A stretch of 64,000 nt of DNA from Corynebacterium sp. HS2168-gen11 (GCF_024834075.1 NZ_JANUXR010000007.1:62001-126000), one strand, 5' to 3'. Positions 37,072 through 46,384 are shown, counted from the first letter of the stretch. Notes: generated by a model not told the origin, from the sequence alone. Numbers and translations are program-made.

Positions 37072-37959
37072 ATGAGCTATCAGCAATTTATCGATATTCT
37101 CACCATTCCATATCTCTACCGCGCGCTGTTAGTGCTGATTATCCTCGGCGTCATTGGTGGTGGCGTGGGCGTACTTGTGAACTTACGCACCATGGAATTT
37201 AGTGTGGAAGCGCTCGTACACTCAGTATTTCCTGGCATGGTGGTTGGCCTGGCACTTGCTGGAATCGACGGCATTATCCCAGGAGCCGCGCTGGTGGCGG
37301 CAGTCGCAGCCTTTGCATTAACGTTCGTGACGAAATCTCATGGTTCTGAAGCTGGCACAGCAGTTGTACTCACCAGCTTCTACGGTATCGGTGTGGTGCT
37401 TTCGTTGTCAGTTGGCGACTATTCCGGCCAGCTCGACGCCCTGATGTTCGGCCGCCTGCTGGATATTAGCGATAAGCGCCTCTACCAAGCGCTCATTTGT
37501 GGTGTCATCGCCTTAGTGATCGTTCGCGTGATGTGGCGCCGCCAATTATCGGTAGCCTTTGATCGTATTTTCGCTGAATCCCAAAAACAAAACACCGCCG
37601 TTGTAGATGCCACCTTAAATGCCGCAATCGCCGCTGTGGTGGTGGCTGCATCTTCTGCTGTGGGCGTGCTGCTTGTCATCGGCTATTTGGTGATTCCAGG
37701 CTCAGCTGCCCGCCTGCTGTCGAAAACTGCCCACGGCATGGTTGTTATTGCGATGCTCTCTGGCATTCTTGCGGCAATTATCGGCGTAGTCGTGATGACG
37801 CTCGATTTGCCACGCCAAGTTTCCCCACAGGCGGCAGTATCATTGTCGCTGGTAGCGGTGTTTACCATCGCTGCGGTATATAACAATATTCGGACCCGGA
37901 TTCGCCCGAATGAAACCTACCGCGCCCACAAGAAAGGCAGCTTGGTCGATGCTTCTTAG
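37072..37959 (+). CDS. mntC: Metal ABC transporter permease 1
   Basis: A 295-residue ABC-3 family permease with about eight transmembrane segments, including the conserved GVLLVIGYLVIPGSAARLLS coupling region. It starts with no gap after mntB, and its last 11 bp overlap mntD, so the three are translationally coupled. Two distinct permeases imply a heterodimeric channel. Confidence 0.9.
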   Translation: MSYQQFIDILTIPYLYRALLVLIILGVIGGGVGVLVNLRTMEFSVEALVHSVFPGMVVGLALAGIDGIIPGAALVAAVAAFALTFVTKSHGSEAGTAVVLTSFYGIGVVLSLSVGDYSGQLDALMFGRLLDISDKRLYQALICGVIALVIVRVMWRRQLSVAFDRIFAESQKQNTAVVDATLNAAIAAVVVAASSAVGVLLVIGYLVIPGSAARLLSKTAHGMVVIAMLSGILAAIIGVVVMTLDLPRQVSPQAAVSLSLVAVFTIAAVYNNIRTRIRPNETYRAHKKGSLVDAS

Positions 37960-38836
37960 TATTTTGATGCTCCCGATTTTAGAAGTTGTCATCGTTGGTT
38001 CCTTAATGGGCGCAATCGGTTCGATGGCAGTATTGGGCAAGCGCGTATTCTTTTCCGAGTCCTTATCGCACGGTACGTTCCCAGGCGCGGTGCTTGGTGT
38101 CGTCGTCGGCCAAATATTCGGGACCAACTTAAGCCTCTCGCTGTTCATCGGCGCCGCATTATGTTGTATTCCACTTGCACTTTTAATGCGGTATCTGGCA
38201 GGTGTGGAAGGCATTTCAGCAACCGCTGCAGCCGGCATTGTGCTCACCTTGGGCTATTCCATGGGTGTGTTTTTGCTGCGTTGGTTCCAGCCGCTGCCGC
38301 TGAAAGTTGAAGGATTCCTTACCGGCTCGCTGCTGTCGGTTAACCATATGGACGTGCTGAGCGCGGTTATCGTCGCAAGCCTTGCAATCATGGTCTTTGT
38401 CTTTTTTGGCCGCAAACTGGCGTACTACTACTTCGATCCGGTGTCCTTCCGGGTTTCCCACGGCAAAGGTAGCTCCCCAGAAGCTTTACGACGCAACTGG
38501 GCACCGTTTATTGCCGAAACGCTCACGCTGTCTTTGCTCTGCGCTGCAATGGTGGTGGCAATTCCGGCTGTGGGCTCCATTTTGTCCATTGCATTATTAG
38601 TGGCTCCAGCTGCGGCAATGCAATATCATGCACATACATTTAGGTCAATGGTGATAAGCTCGGCAATTGCCGGTGTTGTTATCGGTGCAATCGGACTTGC
38701 AATCGCTGTGCAGTGGAGTTTATCTGCTGGTGGCACCATTGCAGTTGTTGCAGGTTTGTTCTACCTTGGCTCAAGGCTACTAGGATGGTTGCAATGCATG
38801 TCATGGATTTCCCCGAGAGAACGCAAGACTATCTAA
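37949..38836 (+). CDS. mntD: Metal ABC transporter permease 2
   Basis: The second ABC-3 permease, 295 residues from ATG 37949 (MLLSILMLPILEVV). This start overlaps the mntC stop by 11 bp and has AAGAAAGGCAG upstream; ATG 37910 in frame would add a charged 13-residue extension. The segment AIPAVGSILSIALLVAPAAA corresponds to the coupling region seen in mntC. Its last 43 bp overlap the start of the regulator gene. Confidence 0.88.
   Translation: MLLSILMLPILEVVIVGSLMGAIGSMAVLGKRVFFSESLSHGTFPGAVLGVVVGQIFGTNLSLSLFIGAALCCIPLALLMRYLAGVEGISATAAAGIVLTLGYSMGVFLLRWFQPLPLKVEGFLTGSLLSVNHMDVLSAVIVASLAIMVFVFFGRKLAYYYFDPVSFRVSHGKGSSPEALRRNWAPFIAETLTLSLLCAAMVVAIPAVGSILSIALLVAPAAAMQYHAHTFRSMVISSAIAGVVIGAIGLAIAVQWSLSAGGTIAVVAGLFYLGSRLLGWLQCMSWISPRERKTI
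38781..38786 (+). promoter_or_regulatory. -10 box of mntR inside mntD
   Basis: TAGGAT followed by 7 nt and then ATG 38794, the leaderless spacing. It implies that the regulator also has its own transcript independent of the transporter operon. Confidence 0.5.
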
Positions 38837-39480
38837 AAATTATCTGGGATATTCACGAGCGCACCCACCAACCAGCCTCCTTAGGAGCAATCGCAAGTGC
38901 GCTCGGTCAAAAGGCCTCAACTACCTCAGAAGCAATGAAGCGGCTGCACGCCCAAGGCCTGGTTGATCACCAGAAATACACTGGCGTGACCTTAACCCCA
39001 GCCGGCCAGCGCATCGCTTTGGCAATGGTGCGCAGGCATCGCCTCATCGAACTATTTCTCGTTGAAGTGATGGGCTACCAGTGGTTCGAGGTTCACGAGG
39101 AGGCTGATCTGCTCGAACACGCGGTTTCAGATACTTTCCTCGCGCGGATTGAAAAAATGTTGGATTACCCAATCCGCGACCCGCACGGCGACCCGATCCC
39201 AGATCCTGACGGCAATGTTGCCACCTTATCGACAATCGCCTTAAGTGATCTTTGCGTCGGCGAAACCGTAGTGGTGGAACAAATCAACGACGCCGACCCG
39301 AAATTCCTGCACTACCTGCATGAACATGGCGTGTGGCCAGGAGTTGAGATTGTATTTCAGGCACAGCCACGCGCAGGAATGCTGCTGTTTTCTATTCAGG
39401 AAACTGAGCTGATGCTGACGACTGCGGCGGCGGCAGATATTCGCGTGCGGCGCGACGCATCTCATACCGCGCAGGCATAA
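38794..39480 (+). CDS. mntR: DtxR/MntR-family metal-dependent repressor
   Basis: A 228-residue repressor: winged helix (DFPERTQDYLKIIWDIHERTHQPASLGAIASALGQKASTTSEAMKRL), metal-binding and dimerisation helix with the H-EEA-LLEH pattern (VHEEADLLEHAVSD), and a C-terminal SH3-like FeoA domain. The linkage to mntABCD and the similar set in C. diphtheriae suggest Mn2+-responsive repression of the transporter. Three in-frame ATGs (38785, 38794, 38803) compete; 38794 is chosen by the 7-nt -10 spacing. Its 3' end overlaps the convergent aftD by 89 bp. Confidence 0.86.
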   Translation: MHVMDFPERTQDYLKIIWDIHERTHQPASLGAIASALGQKASTTSEAMKRLHAQGLVDHQKYTGVTLTPAGQRIALAMVRRHRLIELFLVEVMGYQWFEVHEEADLLEHAVSDTFLARIEKMLDYPIRDPHGDPIPDPDGNVATLSTIALSDLCVGETVVVEQINDADPKFLHYLHEHGVWPGVEIVFQAQPRAGMLLFSIQETELMLTTAAAADIRVRRDASHTAQA

Positions 39481-42400
39481 ACGCCCACCAACATAGCGCT
39501 ATACACCACACTTCTACCAGCATGCTTGCTGCCGCATAATGTGGTGTTGGCCAAGGCGCACGCGCACACCACAGCGCAATGAGGAATCCAGCAGCGCCGA
39601 CAAAAAATGCACGCGAAAATACTGTCACCGCGCGTGTGAGCACAACCACGAGCAGAATTGGCAGGATCCACCATTGCACCGTCAGCACACTGGCAAGTAT
39701 GAATGGCAGCAGGCTGATCCCGATTGCCAAGGCATTGGTTGGTTGTGATGAAGATGGGGAAGTGGTTGCGTCGAAAAGCTTCGTGCGAGAACGCAACACA
39801 ACAGCGCACATAAGCGCAAGCTGTGCGACGGCAAGTAACAGGCCGAATCCTAAGGAATATCGGTAGGCATCTGCGTGGCGAAACTCCAGGCGGAATTGTC
39901 CCTGCGTGCCGGCTGGGATTGCAAACGCTTGCATGCCGGCGTTGAGTGTGACAGGTTCCAGTGGAATATCGTTGAGTGTGCCACTCAAGCCAGGCGATGC
40001 GCTGCGATGCACGTTGAGATAGCGCAGGTGGTCGGCGGCAGTGATCTGTGCTTGGGTGATTGATGGCGTGTCAAAGAACGAGGATGCGGGTTCATGGATA
40101 GCTGGGATTGGGGTCGATTTCCCTATTAAGGAAAAATCGTGTTCTCGCAGCTCAACGCGCGGCGCATAACTTTCCAACCGATGCACCCCAGCCTCTAAGG
40201 ACACCGTTGCACCACAGCGATACGAAACCTGGTTGATCACAACCGCGTTCGTGCATCGGCTGGCCTCAATGTCTAGCTGCATTGGGCGGTGTAGTTCAAA
40301 TTCGCGTTGTAATAACGTTGTGGCAACGCTGTGCCGCTGGAAGATAAAGGCCCGCGTGTGAGCACTACTGGTGACATGCACAGTGGCGCGCATGGGGTGA
40401 TGCTCGATGGTCACGTTATCAATACCGATAGGTGTTGCGGATGCCCCAAGGCTCAGGGAAAGCGTTTGAATATTGGACCCTGGCAGCACAAACTCGTAAT
40501 CTTCTCCAGCGCGAACCAGCTGACTCATATGTCCATGACCTGTATCAATATATAGCGTGGTGGCACTATCTGGCTGGTAGTTTGCAGCAACGATCTTCAG
40601 TCGTAGGCGAGGGGTGTGCAACTGTGTCGGAAATTCAAAGGTGGCCGTTGCGCCATCTTGAGCACCAAACGCTGGATACCAGGCAGTGGTGGGATTGTCA
40701 TCGATCATGCCGTGGGCACCGTGGTTTGGATCAGGACGTGGGAAGTTCGTGGCATCGGCACCAGAAGATGAAACCTTTAACCGCACACCATATTCACGAA
40801 TCCCAACAATTGGACTCGTGGTTGGATAATCCGGCACGCGGTTATGCACATCTTGTGTATGAGCTTGCACTGCATCTGCCGGCACAACACCTGATCCACC
40901 GGTCAGTGATCCATAATTGCGTGCTTGGGCTAGTGGCGTATCCGTGACAATCGTGGCGTTTTCCTGCACAAATTGGTATTCACCGGAGGGTAAAAAACTT
41001 AAAACTTCGCCGCCGCCAGCAACGGATGTCACCGCTGAGGCATCCACAATCGACAGCTCATAAGTGGGGTCAAGCAGCAAAACTTCCAGTTCTCCAAAAC
41101 GCGTGTGTGCAATTGGATGCAGCTCGACGTCCTGCAAAGGCAATTCTTGTTGCACCAGATCATGACGAATCACCACAGCACCGATCCCGTGGCGCAGCAG
41201 ATTCGCCTCGGTTGGAAATTGGCTCAGACCATCAAGCCCCCGAATGGTCTCGGGATCAACCAGCGGAATCGCATCCCGAACCGCCCATGGCACGTCAAAT
41301 AAGGCTTGCGCTGGTTCATCGCGCGTCCAGCCCCAGTCTTGTCGTGCAAATCGCGCCGCTGGCAAGATGAGCGTGCGCGTGCCACGGGCGTGAGTGTTCA
41401 CATAGTCGGCCACGCGTTGCCAGTCCTGGGAAACCGCTTGATATGCGCCTTGCGGCAATAAGCGGAATGACCACGCCGGCGCCATAGCGGCCATTCCGAG
41501 CACAAGTAGCATGCCAATCGCTGCTTGTCGACGCTGCCGTGCAGGTCCACTTTCGTGTTCCCAATGCCAGGCCCACTGGTGGTATTGAGGCGTGCGAGGT
41601 GGGTTGGAAGCAGCGCCGGGAACAGCGGGAGCAGCGCCTGCCTGCGCGCTGCCCGCGCCCAGCTCCGTACCGGCACCTACCCGCTCCGCACCCGCATCAA
41701 CCCGCATGCCGCCAAGGCTGGCAAGCCCAATCATTAACGGCAAGCGAATCCAGGCATCGAGTTTGTGCAGATTGCGAAACGCCACGCCAATGCCACTATC
41801 AAGCCAGGTAGGGAATTGATGTGCTGCCGCAAGACAACAGATGCCCAAACCGAAAAGGAAGATCCAGAAATGAGCGTCGATAAGCGCTTTGGTGCGCAGC
41901 GTCCCGAGTCCGTACAGGCTGATTGTGGCGATGCCGAACGTGGCGATAATCAGCCACGGATTGGTGAGAAGTTCGTGCCCTGCAATCCGTTCGGTATCAA
42001 CAAATGGCACCCAGTGGGTGGTTCCGCGCAGGATTTCGGCCAGGTGAAACCAGGTGGTGGTAGTGGTGCCGTTTTCGATGAAGTCGGTAAACGGTGGGCT
42101 GACGGTGCGAAATTGCAACAACGGCACAATCCACCACAAACTGATCGTGATGCTGGCAACCATCCACACACACAGTTCCGCCAGGCCGCGGCGTAGTTGG
42201 GCAACAGATGAGGCGGTAAGCAGGCTATAGAGGAAATACAAGCCGGCTGGAATGATCGCGGCAAGTGTTGCAGTGGCGTTAATGGCCCCCAACAGACCGA
42301 TGGGGATGACGGAGCGCCAGATGTGCTGCCAGCTGCGGGTTTGCCCCACAACCCCTATTAAGGAAATCAGGATCCACGGAGTGAGCATCATCGGCCAAGT

Positions 42401-42838
42401 TTCCGAGGAAATTGTGGTCAGCGTGCTCAGCGTATGCGGCGAAAAAACGTACAGCAGACTCGCGAGTGTCAGCAGCCACGAACTGCGCACACCAATGCGG
42501 GAAAGTAGCATTCGCATGCCTACGAACCCAACGATGGTCACGAGCGACCACCAGAGGCGCTGGGTTACCCAACTTGGCGAGCCGAGCACCGAACCGAGCG
42601 CAAAGAAGGCGCCGTGCGGAAACATATAGCCGTAGGCCTGGTTTTGCACCTGGCCAAACGTGAATACATCGTTATACGCGAAGCTTGCGCGCCATAGAAA
42701 TTGCAGCGGATTGGCAGTCAGATCGTGCTTGGTATCGGCTGCGATCAGGCCCCACGGCTGCGCCAAAATTATTGTAAGACAAAGCAAAACACCTGCGTAT
42801 GCGCTGTTATAGAACGCGCGAAGTCGGTGCTTTGCCAC
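39392..42838 (-). CDS. aftD: Alpha-(1->3)-arabinofuranosyltransferase AftD
   Basis: Large GT-C membrane enzyme (1148 residues) adding branching arabinofuranose to arabinogalactan/lipoarabinomannan. The N-terminal half is a multi-spanning GT-C core with ADTKHDLTANPLQFL and FGQVQNQAYGYMFPHGAFF, the family hallmark; the C-terminal half has beta-rich, carbohydrate-binding-like regions and final transmembrane segments. A Gly/Ala-rich insert (~390-430: DAGAERVGAGTELGAGSAQA) is absent from most families I know. GTG start at 42838 lies 8 bp after the DUF2613 stop. The C-terminus reads 89 bp into mntR antisense. Two TATTAAGG copies (40124, 42356) encode S-L-I-G with TTA-ATA. Confidence 0.93.
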   Translation of the reverse strand: MAKHRLRAFYNSAYAGVLLCLTIILAQPWGLIAADTKHDLTANPLQFLWRASFAYNDVFTFGQVQNQAYGYMFPHGAFFALGSVLGSPSWVTQRLWWSLVTIVGFVGMRMLLSRIGVRSSWLLTLASLLYVFSPHTLSTLTTISSETWPMMLTPWILISLIGVVGQTRSWQHIWRSVIPIGLLGAINATATLAAIIPAGLYFLYSLLTASSVAQLRRGLAELCVWMVASITISLWWIVPLLQFRTVSPPFTDFIENGTTTTTWFHLAEILRGTTHWVPFVDTERIAGHELLTNPWLIIATFGIATISLYGLGTLRTKALIDAHFWIFLFGLGICCLAAAHQFPTWLDSGIGVAFRNLHKLDAWIRLPLMIGLASLGGMRVDAGAERVGAGTELGAGSAQAGAAPAVPGAASNPPRTPQYHQWAWHWEHESGPARQRRQAAIGMLLVLGMAAMAPAWSFRLLPQGAYQAVSQDWQRVADYVNTHARGTRTLILPAARFARQDWGWTRDEPAQALFDVPWAVRDAIPLVDPETIRGLDGLSQFPTEANLLRHGIGAVVIRHDLVQQELPLQDVELHPIAHTRFGELEVLLLDPTYELSIVDASAVTSVAGGGEVLSFLPSGEYQFVQENATIVTDTPLAQARNYGSLTGGSGVVPADAVQAHTQDVHNRVPDYPTTSPIVGIREYGVRLKVSSSGADATNFPRPDPNHGAHGMIDDNPTTAWYPAFGAQDGATATFEFPTQLHTPRLRLKIVAANYQPDSATTLYIDTGHGHMSQLVRAGEDYEFVLPGSNIQTLSLSLGASATPIGIDNVTIEHHPMRATVHVTSSAHTRAFIFQRHSVATTLLQREFELHRPMQLDIEASRCTNAVVINQVSYRCGATVSLEAGVHRLESYAPRVELREHDFSLIGKSTPIPAIHEPASSFFDTPSITQAQITAADHLRYLNVHRSASPGLSGTLNDIPLEPVTLNAGMQAFAIPAGTQGQFRLEFRHADAYRYSLGFGLLLAVAQLALMCAVVLRSRTKLFDATTSPSSSQPTNALAIGISLLPFILASVLTVQWWILPILLVVVLTRAVTVFSRAFFVGAAGFLIALWCARAPWPTPHYAAASMLVEVWCIALCWWAFMPARYEMRRAAREYLPPPQSSASAQFPE

Positions 42839-42846
42839 AGTTATGC

Positions 42847-43041
42847 TTATCGACGCGTCCCGTATTCCGGATCGCCTAATACAGATTGGTCAGCCGATGA
42901 GGTAGATTCACCAAAGGCTGGATTCTCAGTGAAGACAGATGCGCCAATGACAGCAGCGATGCCTAAGCTCAGGCCAACAACAGCACTGGCGATCACAGGG
43001 CCAAGTGTGCGTCGGTTCAAAGAATCGCTTTCAAAAGCCAT
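42847..43041 (-). CDS. DUF2613 small membrane protein
   Basis: A 64-residue protein with one hydrophobic segment (TLGPVIASAVVGLSLGIAAVIGASVF) and a short polar tail, as in the DUF2613 protein encoded next to aftD in mycobacteria (Rv0236A). Function unknown; the constant pairing with aftD suggests an accessory subunit. A -10 box TATCTT (43048-43053) ends 6 nt before the ATG. The 12-mer GCTTATCGACGC spans its stop codon (42845-42856). Confidence 0.85.
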   Translation of the reverse strand: MAFESDSLNRRTLGPVIASAVVGLSLGIAAVIGASVFTENPAFGESTSSADQSVLGDPEYGTRR

Positions 43042-43206
43042 ACTGCCAAGATAGCAGCAATTACAGGAATTGCACAGCTAAACGCCTTAAATTACGTGAC
43101 GCATTCAGTGCGCTCGTACCTGCAATTTCTCCACTTCGCGCCACTCAACTGCCGTCGGCACCTGCAATTTCGTGGCACTGCTACATGTTCCAGTAGCCTG
43201 AATATC
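43042..43206. promoter_or_regulatory. Divergent promoters of DUF2613-aftD and lpqI
   Basis: On the - strand TATCTT (43048-43053) serves DUF2613; on the + strand TAGCCT (43194-43199) ends 7 nt before the GTG of lpqI. Between them ACCTGCAATTTC occurs twice (~43,119 and ~43,160) as a direct repeat about 40 bp apart. Confidence 0.5.
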
Positions 43207-44445
43207 GTGACAGATTTTCAACAACAACCACACTCACAACGCTGTACTGCCCAGTTCTATCATTCCTACCAGCAGTTACGTACACGCTACATTCGGCACC
43301 TGGCGCGTATCGCAGCGCTAGGTGCATGCAGCATCGCGTTGGTCGGCTGTGCACACATCGAAGCACCTGTTGAAACTTCGTCTGTACCGATTCCACCCAC
43401 AACAATCAGCACTTTGGTAACGACCACCAGTGCCTCGCCATCAACAGCCCAAGCTTTACAGCCTGCTGAACACGAGCTGCGCCAACGCATCGCCACCACC
43501 ATGATGGTCGGCGTGCGCAATTATGATGACGCGGTCTACGCCCTCGAGCGCGGTGCCGGTGGTATTTTCATCGGATCTGACACCGACCCTGCACTTTTGA
43601 CCACCCCAGGACGCGACATTGCCGCGCTTCGGGCACAGATCCAACGACCATTTGCCGTCAGCATCGATTTTGAAGGTGGTCGTGTCTTGCGCTTCCCCGA
43701 AATCTTTGGGGAGTTTCCTGCGCCGCGCCTGATGGCAGCACAGCATACCGTTGCACAAGTGCGCGATCTCGCGCGCCAGATGGGCGAAAATCTGGCGCGC
43801 CGGGGCATCACCGTGAACTTCGCGCCAGTAGTTGATCTCGACGGTGGTGACCTAGAAGTCGTAGGCGATCGCGCGTTTTCTACCGACCCTACGATCACCA
43901 TTGCCTACGCCACAGCATTCGCACAAGGCATGCAAGACGCCGGCGTGACTCCCGTATTCAAACACTTCCCTGGCCATGGCCGTGCGTCTGGCGATTCCCA
44001 TCTCGGCGGTGTCACAACCTTGCCGCTGGCTGAACTCCAGCGCCACGATATGCTGCCATATATGCAGGTCCTCCAGCTACCTGACGTTGCCGTCATGGTC
44101 GGACACTTGGTGGTCCCAGGTTGGGAAGATGCGCAAGGCGTAAATGTGCCTGCAACCGTTAATCCTCGCGCCTATGCTGCTTTACGACGCATACCTGCCC
44201 AATCTGGTTTTCAAGGTGTTATCTACACTGATGATTTATCAGGAATGAAGGCAATTACCGAACACTTTAGTGTTCCAGAGGCAGTTGCCAGAGCTTTGGA
44301 GGCAGGAGCGGATCAAGCATTATGGTTATCGACAGCTGACCTTGATGCGGCAATCGACACCGTTGTGGCAATGGTGCATCGCGATGAGATGACAGTTGAA
44401 GAAATTGATGCAAAAGTGCGTCGTATAGCAAATACGCAACAATAA
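43207..44445 (+). CDS. lpqI: Glycoside hydrolase family 3 lipoprotein (LpqI/NagZ-like)
   Basis: A 412-residue lipoprotein with beta-N-acetylglucosaminidase signature, probably in wall-muropeptide turnover outside the membrane. Lipobox A-L-V-G-C (Cys48). The NagZ-type motif KHFPGHGRASGDSHLG carries the His-Asp-Ser-His catalytic loop; SIDFEGGRVLRFPE and IYTDDLSGMKAI (nucleophile Asp) are also present. GTG 43207 is chosen over ATG 43096 because a -10 box TAGCCT ends 7 nt before it and no SD exists. The M. tuberculosis neighbour order aftD, DUF2613, lpqI is the same. Confidence 0.88.
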   Translation: MTDFQQQPHSQRCTAQFYHSYQQLRTRYIRHLARIAALGACSIALVGCAHIEAPVETSSVPIPPTTISTLVTTTSASPSTAQALQPAEHELRQRIATTMMVGVRNYDDAVYALERGAGGIFIGSDTDPALLTTPGRDIAALRAQIQRPFAVSIDFEGGRVLRFPEIFGEFPAPRLMAAQHTVAQVRDLARQMGENLARRGITVNFAPVVDLDGGDLEVVGDRAFSTDPTITIAYATAFAQGMQDAGVTPVFKHFPGHGRASGDSHLGGVTTLPLAELQRHDMLPYMQVLQLPDVAVMVGHLVVPGWEDAQGVNVPATVNPRAYAALRRIPAQSGFQGVIYTDDLSGMKAITEHFSVPEAVARALEAGADQALWLSTADLDAAIDTVVAMVHRDEMTVEEIDAKVRRIANTQQ

Positions 44446-44471
44446 ATCAGTACTTTTCGCGAAAACCCATG

Positions 44472-44477
44472 TAAATT
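44472..44477 (+). promoter_or_regulatory. -10 box of the VanW gene
   Basis: TAAATT followed by 7 nt and the GTG start at 44485; no SD. Predicts a leaderless transcript. Confidence 0.5.
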
Positions 44478-44484
44478 AGTCAAT

Positions 44485-46185
44485 GTGAGTAAAAAAGCAA
44501 CGCAACAATCAACAGTCGCTCGCCGCGTGAAGCAGGCGGTGCTTGGGTCATTGCTCGGTGTGTTGCTACTCGGTGGAATTGCGTATGGTGCCGATTTGGC
44601 GCTGAATCAAGGCAAGATCCCGCGTGGCACAACTGTGGGTGGTGTTTTGATTGGCGGATTAACCAGCGAAGAAGCGGCATCAAAGCTCGAAGAACAACTG
44701 CAATCGATCCTTGAAAAGCCGGTGATTGTGCATGCCGGTGATTATCAGGCACAGCTTGATCCCAAAGTTGCAGGTTTAGGCATTGACGTTGCCCAAACGC
44801 TCGCCGGTGCTGGTGAGCAACCGTTGAATCCATTTGTGCGCGTGCGCAGTTTCTTTACCACCTATGAGATTCCAATTGTCTCCCAAGTGGACCAAGCAAA
44901 ACTAGATCCAGAACTTGATCGTCTCACCGCGGAACTGACCAAAGACCCAGTCGATGGTGGCGTGGTACTAGAAGACGGCAAGGTTGTGGTTCGACCTGAG
45001 CCGGCCAACGGTATTCGCATCGAACGTGCGTGGTTGGCAACGAGCGTGCCAACTGAATGGCTTGATCCTGAAGGCGTGAGTGTTGATGCGTCGATTCTCG
45101 TGCCGGAATATACGGCTGAAAAGGTGCAACGCGTGGTTGATGGCGAAGCCGCGTTAGCGGTTTCGGCACCTATTACCGTGCACGGGCGTGATGGTGTTGA
45201 TGGTGTAATTCCGCCACAACGCATGGGAGAAGTTGTGCACTTTGTCCCAGATCAAGGTGAGTTTAAGATTGAGATTGATCACGATGTTGCACAAAATATT
45301 TTATTGGAACAGCTGCAATCAACCATCATTCCGCGCAAAAACGCCGATATTTCTTTGACAAGCAACGGTCGCTCAATTACACCGCATCAAGATGGTGTGC
45401 GAATTGATTGGGATGCAACCTTTGAAGGCTTCGATGCTCGCGTGATCGGCAATGATCCGCGCACCTTCGATGCTATCTATATTGATGATCCAGCAACCTT
45501 TACTACTGAAATGGCCAAGGTCGCCACATTCGATGAAGTTGCCGGTGAATTTACCACCCAAGGATATTCGGCAGCATCTGGTGTCAATATTGCGCGTGTG
45601 GCAGAGATCGTGAATGGTGCGATTGTTGCTCCAGGCGAGGTCTTTAGTCTGAATGGTTATACCGGCCCACGCGGTGTCGCCCAAGGGTTTGTGGAATCTG
45701 GTGTGATTCTCAACGGTCGTGCCGATACCGCAGTTGGCGGCGGTATTTCGCAATTCGCGACAACGCTCTACAATGCCGCATATTTTGCAGGCATGGAAGA
45801 TGTCAGTCACACGCCGCATTCGTACTATATTTCGCGCTACCCAGCGGGCCGCGAAGCTACGGTGTACGAGGGTGCGATTGATCTGAAGTTCAAAAACACC
45901 AGCAAATATCCAGTTCGGATTATCTCATCAGTTGGTGGTGGCAGTGTGACCGTCAAACTGATGGGTATGAAAACTGTCAATGTTGAATCGCGCAATGGCG
46001 GCAGGTGGGCACCAACCCAACCGCATACCGTGACTGTTCCTGCAGACGAATGCTCGCCTTCCGGTGGCGCACCAGGTTTTACCACCAGCGACACCCGAAT
46101 TGTGCGCGATCTCCAAGGCAAGGAACTGTTCCGTGAAACGCAAACAACGGTCTACGATCCTTCGCCAATTGTGCGCTGTGGTTAA
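44485..46185 (+). CDS. VanW family protein with PG-binding-4-like repeats
   Basis: A 566-residue membrane-anchored protein: short basic N-terminus, one transmembrane segment (~15-37), two repeats resembling putative peptidoglycan-binding domain 4 (~45-330), and a C-terminal VanW domain (~370-510) with the hallmark GEVFSLNGYTGPRG, VGGGISQFATTLYNAAYFAG and SYYISRYPAGREATV. VanW proteins occur in vancomycin-resistance clusters but their role is unknown. A final Cys pair (DECSPSG, IVRCG) may form a disulfide. GTG start with -10 TAAATT 7 nt upstream. Confidence 0.87.
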   Translation: MSKKATQQSTVARRVKQAVLGSLLGVLLLGGIAYGADLALNQGKIPRGTTVGGVLIGGLTSEEAASKLEEQLQSILEKPVIVHAGDYQAQLDPKVAGLGIDVAQTLAGAGEQPLNPFVRVRSFFTTYEIPIVSQVDQAKLDPELDRLTAELTKDPVDGGVVLEDGKVVVRPEPANGIRIERAWLATSVPTEWLDPEGVSVDASILVPEYTAEKVQRVVDGEAALAVSAPITVHGRDGVDGVIPPQRMGEVVHFVPDQGEFKIEIDHDVAQNILLEQLQSTIIPRKNADISLTSNGRSITPHQDGVRIDWDATFEGFDARVIGNDPRTFDAIYIDDPATFTTEMAKVATFDEVAGEFTTQGYSAASGVNIARVAEIVNGAIVAPGEVFSLNGYTGPRGVAQGFVESGVILNGRADTAVGGGISQFATTLYNAAYFAGMEDVSHTPHSYYISRYPAGREATVYEGAIDLKFKNTSKYPVRIISSVGGGSVTVKLMGMKTVNVESRNGGRWAPTQPHTVTVPADECSPSGGAPGFTTSDTRIVRDLQGKELFRETQTTVYDPSPIVRCG

Positions 46186-46203
46186 GCCCAGCTGAAATAC
46201 ATC

Positions 46204-46255
46204 CACACGGCCGCGTCGGCAAGCTTTTTGAGAGGCTTTACGACGCGGCCGTGTG
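46204..46255. terminator. Terminator after VanW gene containing the 12-mer
   Basis: Perfect 15-bp stem CACACGGCCGCGTCG / CGACGCGGCCGTGTG (46204-46218, 46241-46255). The right arm overlaps a GCTTTACGACGC 12-mer (46235-46246). Confidence 0.75.
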
Positions 46256-46337
46256 TGTTACATTCGTGCTGGCGCTGCAAAATGCCAAGTGAAAGATTGT
46301 AGAAAGCTGCCGCAAGAGATAGGTGCGTATATGCAAA

Positions 46338-46374
46338 ACACCGGCTGGTTGTCGTGAAAACAATCAGCCGGTGT
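46338..46374 (-). terminator. Terminator of the LMW-phosphatase-like gene
   Basis: Stem ACACCGGCTG / CAGCCGGTGT (46338-46347, 46365-46374), extendable by weak pairs, with a TTTT run on the - strand; 10 bp beyond the stop at 46385. Confidence 0.75.
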
Positions 46375-46384
46375 GCAAAAAAGA

